Part shown: piece by piece, positions 36,375 through 48,055 of the stretch
How positions within the stretch are numbered: the stretch's first letter is position 1
Layout of the letters: every line of letters begins with the position of its first letter
Assembly (NCBI GenBank): GCA_950106755.1
Contig: OX467086.1
Coordinates: 27,546,001-27,610,000, forward strand
Direction: 5' to 3'
Length of the DNA stretch: 64,000 bases
Source: Climacium dendroides
Taxonomy: Eukaryota > Streptophyta > Bryopsida > Hypnales > Climaciaceae
Translations under genes and position numbers: made by a program
Notes under the pieces: model-generated
The model's input: only the letters and a program-made list of their open reading frames with translations
Told to the model about the DNA's origin: nothing
Databases searched by the model: none

Positions 36375-37293
36375 GTTATAAAATAGCAATAACATACTAG
36401 CATAACATTTTGAAAACTTGATAGTAATTCTAGTAGGGTTCCCTTTTTAAGCATGCAAAAAAGACCCTTGCCTAAACTTCATTGGTAATAATGTAAGTTA
36501 GGGTACGTTCAATTTGGGCCCTTGAGGTGAAATTTCAAGCAAAAACCCGCACTTGTTCACACCATCAATCTTTAGGGAATGCCAATCCTACATGTACACC
36601 TATCTAGCAGAGGAAAAAAGTAATAATGAGTCCACAATAAGAGGCCACTATAGCAAACTTTCCGTGATTTGTACCAAATTGTAAGTAGTATCGGAATCAA
36701 TAGATTATGGAGATTTGATATTTAAATCACCGGTTTTAGTTAATGGCTATAAAGTGGACCAATTAAGCAAAAGTGATGATTGCAAGGCACAAAGAATTAG
36801 AAATCAAAATGTCTTGAGTTTTTCAACAAACCCTAGGCCATGTCGTATAGAGATTTCTAGTCAACCTACATTTGTTGAGATGTTTCAATGGTAGTGAGGG
36901 ATTAAACTCACATGAAGGAGAATTTTTCCAAATTTGATCACCTTAATGTTTGTGAACCTTTTCTTTTTTTTTATCTTCTTCTTCTAATGAATAGGCTTTG
37001 AGTGTTTCACCTAGAAAAACTACTTGACAATGCAAGCACTCTTAGTGACTCCAGTAGAATTAGAATTTGCACTCAATCAAAAATTAAAATTTGCACTCGA
37101 TCAAAAATCCACATCACAAACGACACAAAATAATAAAATCTCTTATGAAATAGAAGCTCAAAACACCCTCTACAACAAATTGAAAATCCATAAAGCAAAA
37201 CAAAAATTCTAATTCTAAAAACCACTGCAGCATCACACAATATTCCTACAATGGAAAGCACATCTAGTAATAACAACATGGACCCATGTGATG
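36375..37293. other. Intergenic DNA without recognised gene
   Basis: Short ORFs at 37024-37279 on both strands have low-complexity AT-rich composition. No element ends were recognised. Confidence 0.45.
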
Positions 37294-37835
37294 TAAGGCT
37301 TGGTTCAAACTAGCGCTTGGACAAAAAGTTAACAATGGCACCGCAAAATACCTTCTATGTACCTTCTATGTCATGAGCTAGTGTTTCATCCCCCCAAATA
37401 CCTTCTATGTCATGAAGATGTTAGAAGTGTTGACCGGTTCATAGGATGTGGTTTCACAAACTACCAACCATCCCTAATGCTTGCAAATCCTTTTTACTGT
37501 GTTCCAGTTACACCTTGAGCTTCCCTTTCAACTCCCACCTTTGTTGATCTCATCAATGACTTTTAAATAGCAAAAGAGACTTGCATGAAGAACATTGGGA
37601 CAAAATAGACAAATAGTAGGAGTGCTTTATCCACTAGCCAATTTTGGAGCCACCTCATAAGCAAGACCTAAAATTTTACATCTTGTTTGTCGAGGTGGCA
37701 GAATGGCTAGTGACATCATAGCTTAAAGAAGTCGACAAACTAGGACAATTTGAACACAATAGTGAAAAAGGATGCAATTTTAGCCAATGAGCTTCAAAAT
37801 CCATTTGTCCATCTACTCGTTTGAACCAAGCCTAA
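37294..37835. mobile_element. Harbinger/Tourist-type MITE with TAA target duplication
   Basis: The body is 37297-37832 (536 bp) between TAA 37294-37296 and TAA 37833-37835. The left end GGCTTGGTTCAAACTAGCG pairs with the complement of the right end, GGCTTGGTTCAAACGAGTAG. A TWA duplication with GG-starting termini fits PIF/Harbinger non-autonomous elements. It is non-coding. Confidence 0.8.
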
Positions 37836-38185
37836 AACCCAAACTTTGGTGTGATATAGTGCTCTCAATTAACCAGTCTTGTCAATTGTGCCATCTAAAT
37901 TACAGCTATAAAGCATCATACCTATACACCAAGGGAATTACTAAATCGACAAATTAAAGCAAAATTAATGGTATCAATTATTAGGATGAAAAAAATATTG
38001 CTTTGGGGGAGGAATTGTTTTATCTTTTAGAGTTGCTCTTTTGTAAGGTCAAGTTTGAATATACCCTTATACAATTTTCCAAATCCCAAGGAATGCTACC
38101 AATATTAGCACACACACAACACCAATTCACCATCCACAAGTGTCCTTTCCATTAGATCTCACTAACCCAAGCTCTATTCATTTCC

Positions 38186-38332
38186 ACTTGTATACTACCA
38201 TTCTTCGATAGCATGTTTGGTTTAATTTAATTAAAAAGACAAGTACTAAATTTTTCCACTTGTAATACTGTCATTCTTCGATAGCATGTTTGATTTAATT
38301 TAATTAAAAAGACAAGTACCAAATTTTTCTAG
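38186..38332. repeat. 73-bp tandem duplication
   Basis: The block containing CATTCTTCGATAGCATGTTT and TTTAATTTAATTAAAAAGAC is present twice, at about 38199 and 38272, a 73-base period with a few mismatches. Confidence 0.8.
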
Positions 38333-39009
38333 TAATTCTACAATTAGAAAACCAAATATACAATTAAATGTATAGATAGATTTCCAAAAATCCAAAGAAT
38401 CCAATAACAATCCAATCAGTCCAATACAAATTTGTCATTGATCATCTCCCATCATAAAAAATATTTTGATGGCAAAATGAAGGAATTACTTCATTGACAT
38501 TTTATGAGTATGAAGGGTGGAGAGGTCATTTTTATAGTGAAATTCATTGTCCATCATGAATCCTTAAAGGGTATGGAACAATTTGAAGATGAGAGTTTGA
38601 CCACTCATTATCAAAAGGCAAGATTTGTGTTCAATATAAAACTTCAAACCTCATTTTGGGATAGTAGAATAACTTCTTTTTTTAATTTTTTAACTAAGAA
38701 AAGTTGAAAAATCAAAGTAACTTTCATCTTTCCAAATCCATTTGAGATTTCGAGCCTCTAATCGATGTTATGGACTAAATTTAGAAAAAAAGTTCGAAAA
38801 AACATTTTTTTGACATTTTCAAACATCTTCTTTGAATTTTGTTCATAACTTTTGATTAGAGGCTCAAAATCTCAAACAAATTTTAGGAAATAAAAGTTAT
38901 CTTGATTTCCCACATTAACTTCATTTGAAGTTTTTTGAAAAATGTTATTCTACTATACTTAGATGAGGTTTGAAATTTTATTTTGAACACAATTTCTACT
39001 TTTGACCGC
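38333..39009. other. AT-rich intergenic DNA
   Basis: No gene is recognised. AATAACTTCTTTTTTTAATT and AAAGTTATCTTGATTT, near 38670 and 38895, are part of loosely mirrored sequences (ATTTTGGGATAGTAGAATAA against TTATTCTACTATACTTAGAT), suggesting a weak inverted repeat at about 38580-39005. Confidence 0.4.
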
Positions 39010-39934
39010 TTAACCCCTAAAGTCCCAAGGGCTTTTTCCATCAAAAACCACTCAAAACTACCATTTCTATTGCAAAGAGCAAAAGAAAAATTTAATTGAT
39101 TTTTTCCCTACATATCTAACTATAGGATTTTGTACTAAACTAGTTTAAGAATGCGTAGAAGAAATTTCAGAAACTTTGATCATATAGATTGCAAGATATT
39201 TGCATTTAAAATGAAGAAAACAAGTCTTTTTAAACCCTGCTAGATTAGATTCCTTGACTTGAAATCTTCTTATCTTAAATTTTTTGCACTACTAATTTTG
39301 TTTTTCTTATTTTTTATCATAGAGAATTGATTTAAAAATCTTTTTTTAAAAATTCAACAAAAAAATATTTAATTTTCACCCATCAAAAAATTGTTAAGTA
39401 GATGTATATTTAAGATTACAAAGAAAATTAAATTGTTAATAACTCTAAGATAGAATTGAAACACAATAATCTCAATGGTGAGATTGTTCTAGCAAGCAAA
39501 CCTAACCATGTCTAATCAATTTTTTGAAAAATTGTAAAAATTGCATTCAAAAATGAGTTCTATAAGTCATTTTTTCAAGAAGATGTTTAGATTGCCTATG
39601 AAAACAAGATTGTTCTTTTCTTTTCTCATCACTAGTCCAAATAGAATAAATCAAAGCTTCAAATTTAGAAAAATATAGTCCTTGAGAAAAAAATTTAAAT
39701 TTTAAAAATCCAATTTTTTTAATTTTTTTTGAACTATCCCTTGAGCTGCTTTTTGGACTTAAAGTGATAAAACTTTTTTTCCTAGTCCCTAATTATAAAA
39801 GAATCAATATATTCCCCATAAAGGTAATTTGATTTCCCATCTTTATAAAAAGTTTCAAAAAATCATGTCAAAATTGAAATCACACAAGCCTACCCCCAAT
39901 TCCAAGAACTTCAAGAGTAACTATGAACGGTTAA
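39010..39934 (+). mobile_element. TTAA-flanked element, family A
   Basis: The body is 39014-39930 (917 bp) between TTAA 39010-39013 and TTAA 39931-39934. The left end is CCCCTAAAGTCCCAAGGGC; the right terminus is eroded to GAACGG. The interior is typical family A (CACTCAAAACTACCATTTCT, GATTGCAAGATATTTGCATT, TCTCAATGGTGAGATTGTTC). It is non-coding. Confidence 0.75.
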
Positions 39935-40079
39935 ACTCCTACTAATCTTAATTTACATATTGCATAAAGGTTGTTTTGTCTCCTCACCTTAGTGCACTCA
40001 CCATAAAGAAATACGTGAAATGGCTGTGGAATATTTTTACTTTTATTTGAAGTCAATGGTGAATTTTTCAAAAAAGTTG

Positions 40080-40420
40080 ATATTCCAAAGTGCCCAATTT
40101 CATTTCGGACTTCAATTAAAGCAAAGTGACGGTAATAAAGTGTCGCCGCTGAAGGGTCCGCCAGCCCAACTGGCTGCCCTTTCACATGATCTTCGAAGCC
40201 GAGTCAGCCCAACCGAGGAACGAAGTCAAAGAGATGACGGAAACAGGACCGACGGACGGCTGCAACTTCAGTGACGATTCCGGTGGCGGGAACGACGGAC
40301 GTGGTGGTTTAGCGACTGGACGCGCACAACGGGAGCTCCCACCCCAGCGAAAGCCCCGCCCACTTGACTGGCGTGAACGCTTGGCTAGTGTCAACCGCAC
40401 TTGGGCAGGAGCTCACTGAA
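40080..40420. other. Isolated GC-rich island with no recognised gene
   Basis: About 340 bases are much richer in G+C than either flank and open on both strands (77-84 residue frames). The residues show no family signature, and both strands being open fits base composition rather than coding. A GC-loving MITE begins directly at 40421. Confidence 0.45.
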
Positions 40421-41601
40421 TAAGGTAGGTGGCTCTTAAACCGACCCTTTAACCCTTTAGTGACCGGTTGACCACTTTTGGGTTGATTTTTGCACTTTTG
40501 GTTTAATATTGTTCAAAAACACATTTGATCACAAAAATCTCAAAGAGTAACGCAATTAGAGTGTCTTCATGCGCTTCAAACAAAACCAATTTCAAGAGAA
40601 TTGGAGCATTAATGCATTAGCTCTGAGGTTGCAAACTCAAATGGTCTGAACTCTCAAATGGGAAGTATTCAACAAAAATATGAAAAAGTATCAACCAATT
40701 TGTGAGATTTTTTTGTATCTTGATGTTTTGACAAGGCATAAGTGTTGCTTTGTAATCTCATGAATGCCCAAAGTAAACTTATGCATTGAAATTTATATAG
40801 CACAAATCCTAAAGGGTCATTCAAGTCATTGATTTTTGAGGATTAAGCAAAACAATTCAAATTCCAACAAGGCTCTAAAAGTAAACATGATTTAGAGGTA
40901 CATTTTGCTTTCTTCAATGTACCAAATCTGCACATTTTAGAAGGGTATTGCTTTTGATGACCATAGATGACCATTTTTTGTGAATTTCAAAAATTTGTAA
41001 CTAATTTCAAAAAGCTTCAAAAAATATGAAACAACTTGAAGTACATGCATATTCTACTTGCCTCTCAAGAAAAATTTACTGAAAAATATTTAAAGATGTT
41101 CTACCTCCCCCAAATTCAATTCTAGCCCTTGAAAGGTTGATTTATGGACCTTTTACCTTATTTATAGCAATTTGTACCATTGGATGAGTTTGATTTTTTG
41201 TTAGGTTGAAGAATCTCCCTTATGGAAATACTTTATATGGTTTGATCTAAGATTACATCCTTCGAGTGGCCACAAAATACATTTTCTTGAAGAACTGCAC
41301 TCACCCCCCAAATCAACCACGGTCACTAAAGGGTTAAGAGCTGATTGCATTCTTGGGACAGCTAAACATCTCAAAACAATTTTCAGTGAATTTCGGTAGG
41401 AAGAAAAAAGGAATAGGCATCTAATCCAAGTCATTTCATATTTTTTGGACCTTTGTGGAATTAGTTACAAATTTTTGAAGTTGAAACGCAGTGGTTTCTA
41501 AAACCAACCCCCTTCTGAAATGTACACAGTTAGTACATTTCAGAAGTAAAATGTACCAAATCGGTTTTAGAACTAGGTCGGTTTAAGAGCCACCTACCTT
41601 A
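40421..41601. mobile_element. TA-flanked MITE (~290 bp) containing a nested TTAA element
   Basis: The outer element is 40423-41599 between TA 40421-40422 and TA 41600-41601. The termini AGGTAGGTGGCTCTTAAACC and its exact complement at the right end match over 24 bases (to CGACC). Without the nested 881-bp element and one TTAA it is about 292 bp. Near its right end a 14-bp-arm hairpin, CTTCTGAAATGTAC with GTACATTTCAGAAG, occupies about 41512-41548. Confidence 0.85.
40449..41337. mobile_element. TTAA-flanked element nested in the TA-type MITE
   Basis: The body is 40453-41333 (881 bp) between TTAA 40449-40452 and TTAA 41334-41337. The ends are CCCTTTAGTGACCG and its perfect complement CGGTCACTAAAGGG. 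It is non-coding. The terminal sequence differs from family A beyond the first bases, so this is a separate TTAA family. Confidence 0.88.
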
Positions 41602-42600
41602 GTGAAATTAGGTTGGCCTCACGCTAATTTTCTCCAACATTTTGATATTCTTTACGCTATCTAAATTTTTTTTAGTTGGTGTACAAGTAGAACTCGTGTT
41701 GCTGCATCTTCTTTTTGTGCATAATTGTCAAGTAGGGTGAACCAAATTTCAAGTACTTTTTCAAAAAAGTAGTATAGTGAGAGCGGGCATTAGTTAGGTG
41801 GGCATTATTATACATTTGTTAGTGCGTAGTCCCTACACCATGTACTCAAATGAGTTCTACTTGTAGAATGATGTTGTAATTTTCATCAACCCCCAACCAA
41901 GTGTGTGGCATGGGATGGTGCACCAGTTAAGGGCCCAATGCTTCTACGTGGGCAAGCTTTGAGTCATGAGGTAACTTTTTTAGGTAAAGACAACCTAATT
42001 GTCAAGGCAATTTAATTTCACTATTGTATGTAGTTGTCTAAAGAAGGACTAGTAGCCTCCAAAGAGGCTAGAGTTTTGTTCCCACAATGAGTGTATCTCC
42101 CCCCCTATTGTAGGCCATTAATATGAATTTTAGAACCCTTATTTTTCTATTTCGAAGTTTATGATTCCAACTACGAATTTCAAATTTTCAAACCTTACCC
42201 TATCTTAATTGGTTGGGGTAAACTAGTCCCTTTGCTCAGCCCCTCCAAGTCATTCCAAGGATACATGTAAAAAAAATACTATTTTGAGCTTGATTAATTT
42301 ATCTTCAACACCTCCCCTACCTAATTGGGGCCTCCAATTGCAAACATGAATTCCAAATTTATAAATGTTGTCATGCTTGAAAAAAATTAAAAAATTCAGC
42401 ATTTTCCTAAGGGGGCAAGCTGAGGGCACTTTCCAACCTATGAATGGCAAAGAATGGTGACAGAAGTGCAATTGTTCATCCTCCAAATTTTGTGTGGAAA
42501 GGGAAATTCTTCTACAGTAGTTTGACTTCCAATGAGTGCTTTTGCATTTTTTTTAACCTACAATTCACCACAGTCCACAGTGACCAGCTCGTTGTTGAAG
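41602..42600. other. Intergenic DNA without recognised gene
   Basis: No gene or element boundaries were recognised. A small hairpin (TAGCCTCCAAAGAGGCTA) is at about 42050-42070. Confidence 0.5.
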
Positions 42601-43536
42601 TGTTAATTTCCAAGTACTTGGCTCCTGCAGTAAACTGCATTTGGAATTCAGTTTGCCCTTCCCGAAGAAGATGGTTCGTTGCATTCCTGTCGTAACTGAC
42701 GGATGTTCCGTCTGCCTCAGGAGGTCCCACTTGCGTAATCCGCGGATTCTGGGGGTAGGGATCTGGACCCCGTCGCACCCACCTGCTCCAACTGAGCGCC
42801 GCATTTGCTTCGAAAGGACCTTCATCCCTCTCACGAGTCTCATCCGGAATTCAGGATTGAATGCCCTGCACGCAGCTTCCTTTCCATCCTGGGTCTGTTT
42901 CGGAGTCCTGTATGTGGACTGGACTGGGAAGCCCTCCATTGTTTAGTAGTAGCGCCTTACCGACTGCAGCGGGGGGTCTTCGTTTGCAAGTCCTCGTCTC
43001 GCCTTCACAACCGTGTTTTTTTCGCTCTTGCCGCGGTTCTTTCGACGACGTAGTACTTGTAAGTCGCAGCTCTCTCTCTCATCTCAAACACAACAGTCTT
43101 TTCCTTGCGTTTTTAGACCTCCGCTTACTCACAGCTTCTGCTTCTCGTCCTTTCGGGTACTGCTAGTGTCATTCTTCGGACCCTATTCTTTCGGACTGCT
43201 CCTCCTCCTCCTTCCTTTGCACACTTCCCTTCTTGTGGGAGCCAATTTGTAGGGAAAGGGTAGAGATCGCAGGTTCTTGTTTCTCGCGTTTGGGATTTCT
43301 TGGAGGTACTTTGTGAAGCGCTGCACACGTCGGTGCGAATTCTCGCTGGAAGGTGATTCTTTGGGGAAATTGTAGTCCTAGGCAGGTGTTTGCTGGGCGA
43401 ATTCGTCAGGAGACGGATGTTTGGTATATATCGCCCAGGTGGGTGTTTTAGAATCTTGATAGATCTTATTGAGAGGTTTTGGTAGACAAGGGTTTCCCGT
43501 GACAGGGTTGGGGAAGCCACAGGGTTGGTGGTCACC
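42601..43536 (+). promoter_or_regulatory. GC-rich upstream region and probable 5' leader of the NHL gene
   Basis: GC content rises from about 42,640. A pyrimidine-rich stretch at about 43,020-43,245 (TCTCTCTCTCATCTC, CTCCTCCTCCTTCC) is typical of plant core promoters or leaders. Overlapping ORFs of 80-124 residues on both strands at 42512-43252 share no family feature with known proteins and are treated as chance. No TATA box was fixed. Confidence 0.4.
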
Positions 43537-44295
43537 ATGACGACCAAATTCATGAGCAACATGTCTCGGACGTTCAGCAACAGCGGGTTTTCGCGCACGT
43601 ACTCGAGCGCGCCGAAGCCGTTCCACTTCACGAAGCTTCACCAGGCCAACACGTCTACGCTTCCGAATCCTGCCCCGGGGCCGAAGCCGAGGCGCGACCG
43701 ACGCAGCTCCGGCATGTCCGTGTTCTGCTGTTGCCTCACGGGGTGCGTGTCCATGCTCATCACGGCCGTGATCGCACTCGGCATCGCGGCGCTCATCATC
43801 TGGCTGGTGTTGCGTCCCATCCACACACCCACCTACGACCTCAGTGACATCACCATCTCCAAGTTCAACTACACGCCCACGCCCTCCCCCACGCTCGACG
43901 CGGCCGCCAACTACACCATCATCAGCTACAACGGCAACGGCAAGATTGGCATCAAGTATAGCTCCATCGGCATCGACACGTCGTACCAGGGCCAGGTATT
44001 CGACCACCAGACCATTCCAGGATTCTACCACGGCCACCGCCAAAGCGTCACCATTCCCGGGAACTTCACGACCACCGGGTTCTCTATAGATCCCGCGAAG
44101 GGGGCGTTGCTGCAAGCGGACATTGAGAAGCAAAACGTGCAGCTCCTGATTCGTGTGAACGTCAAGGCGCGACTGAAAGTGGGTGCTCTGACGACGCCGA
44201 CATTCAACGTGCACGTGAACTGTGACGTCGTGATTCAGCCGTCCACGCCCACGGTGCCGGCGTCTATGCGTAGTAAGACATGCAAGAGGGTCTAA
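43537..44295 (+). CDS. NDR1/HIN1-like (LEA_2) single-pass membrane protein
   Basis: The protein has 252 residues in one exon. The N-terminal 60 residues are polar and basic (PKPRRDRRSSG at 49-59), followed by a Cys cluster FCCCLTGC (63-70) and one membrane span at about 71-92. The span ends in the WLVLRP motif typical of plant NHL proteins. The remaining ~160 residues match the LEA_2/WHy-type beta-sandwich: YDLSDITISKFNYT just after the membrane, an N-rich NYT segment, and a final strand FNVHVNCDVVI. NxT sites (NYT 111 and 125, NFT 177) fit an exposed glycosylated domain. NHL proteins occur at the plasma membrane or ER and are tied to stress and defence; which role applies here is unknown. 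The ATG at 43537 has a good context (GTCACCATGA); a TTG four codons upstream is not needed. Codons are strongly C- and G-ending, unlike the surrounding AT-rich DNA. It appears intact. Confidence 0.9.
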   Translation: MTTKFMSNMSRTFSNSGFSRTYSSAPKPFHFTKLHQANTSTLPNPAPGPKPRRDRRSSGMSVFCCCLTGCVSMLITAVIALGIAALIIWLVLRPIHTPTYDLSDITISKFNYTPTPSPTLDAAANYTIISYNGNGKIGIKYSSIGIDTSYQGQVFDHQTIPGFYHGHRQSVTIPGNFTTTGFSIDPAKGALLQADIEKQNVQLLIRVNVKARLKVGALTTPTFNVHVNCDVVIQPSTPTVPASMRSKTCKRV

Positions 44296-45147
44296 TGAAA
44301 TCTAAGAATTCATGCTTGGACATCTATGAATTCGAAGTGCTCTTCTATGTTCAATTACGCCACAGGGAATCCAGCTCTCCAAGTGCATGATTCGATGATT
44401 CTTGGGCATCCCCTTCTGGAGCCGACTGCCGACCTGAGATGCTGAGGGAAGGGGATTCAATGCAAAAACCAGGTCACTGGGGCTCGGACCAGGTGGAAGG
44501 AATCCTGTGTGTGCAGTTGTATGCGATGAAGGCGACATAATTTGCGACCCTGTTATCAACGATACGGTTTGGGAATGAAGCTTGAGGCCGTTTGTTACGG
44601 TGATGTGCACGAACTCGGAAACGAAACGAAGCTTCATACCATGATGCTCTTCGACTAGTAACTAGTGCATTACTGCGACAGTTGTTGTAATTTAGGCAAA
44701 TAGTGCTAACTCAATGTAGAGTAATTATCCCAGGAAGCCAAGTTGTGTTCGGCGTGCAGTCCAGGGCTTTTGCTTAAGAAGATCAGCACTTGCTGCTTTT
44801 TGCTCATTCTTATCTACTCCACGTATTTGTATTTTTTCTCATGTTTGTGGATGTTCTTTTGGTGATCATATTTGTGTCTTGAGGCTGGACCTGAATTTGA
44901 TGCTCCGTTAGCAGAACAGTGCACATCTTGATTGAACGTGAACCTAAATTTGCACGCAGCATCTGGTGCGAATGGGGCATTAGATGTCTGTAGTTGCTGA
45001 ACTTTTCTGCAGATGTTACTTCCTATCCTCGGAGATCTTCAGTGAATTCTTGAGGATGCATGACTGAAGCTCGACGAGGTTTCTTTGGTTTGGGGGCTTG
45101 TTTTGAGGACATCAAAGGGCATTGAATACAGTGTAGAAAAACACTGT
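44296..45147. other. 3' flank of the NHL gene
   Basis: Non-coding. The minus-strand 111-residue ORF at 44302-44637 has no family features. A canonical AATAAA was not noticed. Confidence 0.4.
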
Positions 45148-45761
45148 TTAACCCTTAAATGCCCAAGGTTTGTTTTGAGCTTCTTGGAATTTGAACAAAA
45201 AGTCAACAAAATATTTGAATTGTAACCGTACAAATTCAACTAGATGTGTTAGAGATCACATAGGAAAAGAAAACACAGCAATATCACTTATGAATTGAAA
45301 GATTATAATGTTTGATTGTCAAGGTGTTAAAACTATGAAAATCTTTCAACTCTCATTTTGCATGTTAAATTTAAAAAATTGGTCACCAAAAAAATATGAG
45401 TCAAAAGGGTCTAACATGCATGACTCCAATCAATTTATGGCTTTTCAAAGTCTACTCTAAAAAAAAATTCATGAATTTCCAATGTGATTTTTTTCTCTAA
45501 GATTTAGTGTATTTGAGGCTCATTTCCAAGAGCCCTCAACACTATTGAAAGTCAAGATTACAATGGACACCCTTGCACAAAATCTTGACTAGAAAAATCA
45601 TGATTGTGATTTTTCAAAATCGAATATTTGATGCTAAAACTAGACTTCAAAAGGATTTGTCAAATATATAAACTACTAAAAATAGCAACTCAATTGGGTA
45701 TTATGTAACTTCAAAGTATTATCAACACCAAAATTTGGTGCCTTGGACATTTAGGGGTTAA
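45148..45761 (-). mobile_element. TTAA-flanked element, family F
   Basis: The body is 45152-45757 (606 bp) between TTAA 45148-45151 and TTAA 45758-45761. The ends are CCCTTAAATGCCCAAGG and CCTTGGACATTTAGGGG. It is homologous in inverse orientation to 52716-53346, including the CACCAAA-TTTGGTG palindrome near one end. It is non-coding. Confidence 0.85.
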
Positions 45762-45971
45762 TGAATTTGGTGTCTATTGTAGTTATGAAGCACTTCACAT
45801 ATGCTTGATTCCAAATTGTTTGGTTTCAATTACATCCAAACCTTAAGTGCACTAATGGGCTTTCCATTGCACTTTCAAATGTGTTCCAACTTGACGAAAC
45901 GAAATTTCCAGGAACATTGTTGATCTCCAATGGAATGGTAAAGTTTTGTGCAATTGTACCAGACTTGAATC

Positions 45972-46248
45972 TAAGGTAGGTACACCCAAAAGTGCCACTA
46001 ATCTTAAACCACCATCTATACTGTATGTACATCTCCAAAATCAGTTCTGTACCTATGTGGAAGAAACACTTTTAGAACCAAACTTTGTTCCTTAATAACT
46101 TTTGCATAAAGTATCCAAATGTCACATATTTTGGTGCGTTGGAACCTGAGTTCACTTGCCAACAAGAACATATGAAAATTTGACCAGTCTAATAATAGAA
46201 AATAGGCTCGGTAGCAAAAAAGTGGCATTCTGGGGTGTACCTACCTTA
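45972..46248. mobile_element. TA-flanked MITE, AGGTAGGTACACCC termini
   Basis: The body is 45974-46246 (273 bp) between TA 45972-45973 and TA 46247-46248. The left end AGGTAGGTACACCCAAAAGT pairs with the complement of the right end AGGTAGGTACACCCCAGAAT; both continue to a GCCACT block. The interior matches the copy at 7324-7598. It is non-coding. Confidence 0.88.
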
Positions 46249-46595
46249 TACCTTATCCCTTATCCAAGGAAAAACAACTTGCGCATCTCATTTTTGACAA
46301 TCGGAATAAGTTGTTACCTTATTACATGTGTATGGAACATGACGAATCCTCCGGATGTACAGGACAGGGAGTGTGCAATTATAGTGTGTCGTTGGAGAAG
46401 ATTCAATGCAACTGACTTGTTGACAGTTGGTGCTGGCCACTCCTTTGTTTACCGGCAGTTTCCATTTATTGTATGGGAGGCAACCTATTCCTGATCAACG
46501 ACCCATTCTGGCACCTTACACTAGGGTGGTGCAATTCTGTGCAGGAGGTGATTAACAATGACTAATTATGGCACAATTGTCAGCATAGTTGTGGC
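46249..46595. other. Intergenic DNA, nothing recognised
   Basis: The 112-residue frame at 46156-46494 starts inside the preceding MITE and is not gene-like. Confidence 0.45.
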
Positions 46596-46855
46596 TAAGA
46601 GCATCCCCACCACTGAGTTCCGTATCCTTAAAGCTTTAGGGAGAGGACCTCATATACAGATAGAGATACAGAAATTCCATTGCACCAACCTTCATCCAAA
46701 ACTTGTATCTCTAAAATATACAGATTTTTGTAAAACTCTTCTCCAGTTCTGTATCCAGAGGCTCATATGGAGAACTCGCGAGGTCTCATCCCTATTTGAT
46801 GTCCCAAGCTCAGTAAACAGATAGAGAAACGGAAGAGCTGGTGGGGATGCTCTAA
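46596..46855. mobile_element. Harbinger-type MITE, GAGCATCCCCACCA termini
   Basis: The body is 46599-46852 (254 bp) between TAA 46596-46598 and TAA 46853-46855. The ends are GAGCATCCCCACCA and its perfect complement TGGTGGGGATGCTC. GAGCATC-type termini with TWA duplications are common in plant PIF/Harbinger MITEs. A similar left end, GAGCATCGCCACCG after TTA, starts at 63821 near the window edge. Confidence 0.85.
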
Positions 46856-48055
46856 GGTAGACACACAAAACCGTTACTTTAAGCAATTCAGCATAGTCAG
46901 AGGCATATTTTTTTTAAAATAACATTTGTGTAGTATTAGCAAGAGAAAATCATGAATATTAAAAAAAATAGATTTTTCGATGTGATATGTAATTTTTATG
47001 ATTTTTCAGAGTGGTGGGTCTCTAGACCTTTGGAACTGTCCCATAGGTGCACCTAAAACTGAACTGCAAAAATTTCAACTGTCAGCAAATCAAAACTCAA
47101 TATGTGTCCTTCAAGTGCGTGAGCGAATCAAAGTTAAACATGTGTAAGATACATCAATGGAACTCTAGGGACACTTTAAGGGTACTCTATGGGACAAGGA
47201 TTAGGTACAGGGACGATTCTACCTTACATGATTCTCAATATTGCTAGCAACCCTAGTTGGATTTTGCAACTAGTCCTTGGTCGGAAAATAGGAAGGTCTA
47301 TATAACAAGTATGGGTGGAACAGAATCTTCAGCTAAATAATTCATAAAAATTATATCTTGAGAAATAAAAATCTGAAAAATTATGGAAACCTTATGAACC
47401 CTATTTCTACACATGAGGAAAATTTTCCATTATTAAAACCTACCTTGCAAATATGTGTATTTGCTTAAGTGGTCAGAAATGGGGTGCTTCTCTTAATACT
47501 AGACCACATGAATTGTAGCCCTCTCATTTTATGTAGACAAAAGTTATCCCAACTCGGTTTATTTTTTTGTGCTTTAGGTTTTTGTCATGAACATTGAATG
47601 AAATAATTGGATGATATTTTTGGGATGAAAACATGATGGATTTTGTGACTAGAGTAGATCTTATAATCCTATCTCCAACATGCCTCCAAATCCATCAAAA
47701 AGTTGTATTGTCATTGACCCCCAAATGTAGTGTATCTAAAACTACAATGTAAATCTCTAGTACCACCCTTTTGCCAAATGTAAAACCGTTTTGCCACTAT
47801 CCTATTTAAGCCTTATTTGTAGTCATTGCAATAATTATTTTTTAAATGAACAAAATTAGATGATATTTAGAGAGTATTGGGGTCAAACATAGGACAACAA
47901 AATTAGGCATTGAATCAAAATAGGCTTGTCTACCTCATATCAATGGATTTCCATAGACAAGCTCCCATAATTGATATCTTTTGGTTCAAAAAAAAATTCT
48001 TTCATTTCAAACAGAATCTCCTAAGCCCTCCCAAACAACTTGCAATGTGAACATT
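46856..48055. other. Intergenic DNA, one weak AGGTAGA-ended candidate
   Basis: A possible TA-type element runs from TAAGGTAGACAC (46853) to GATTCTACCTTA (about 47214-47225), but only about seven terminal bases pair. Otherwise nothing is recognised. Confidence 0.35.

Noticed and set aside
42565..42946. Overlapping 101- and 124-residue ORFs on opposite strands
   Set aside because: They lie in the GC-rich upstream region of the NHL gene, are open on both strands, and show no family features.
43378..44214. 278-residue ORF on the minus strand
   Set aside because: It is the antisense shadow of the NHL/LEA_2 gene, kept open by the C/G-ending codons of the + strand; its composition (long Val/Arg/Gly runs) is not protein-family-like.
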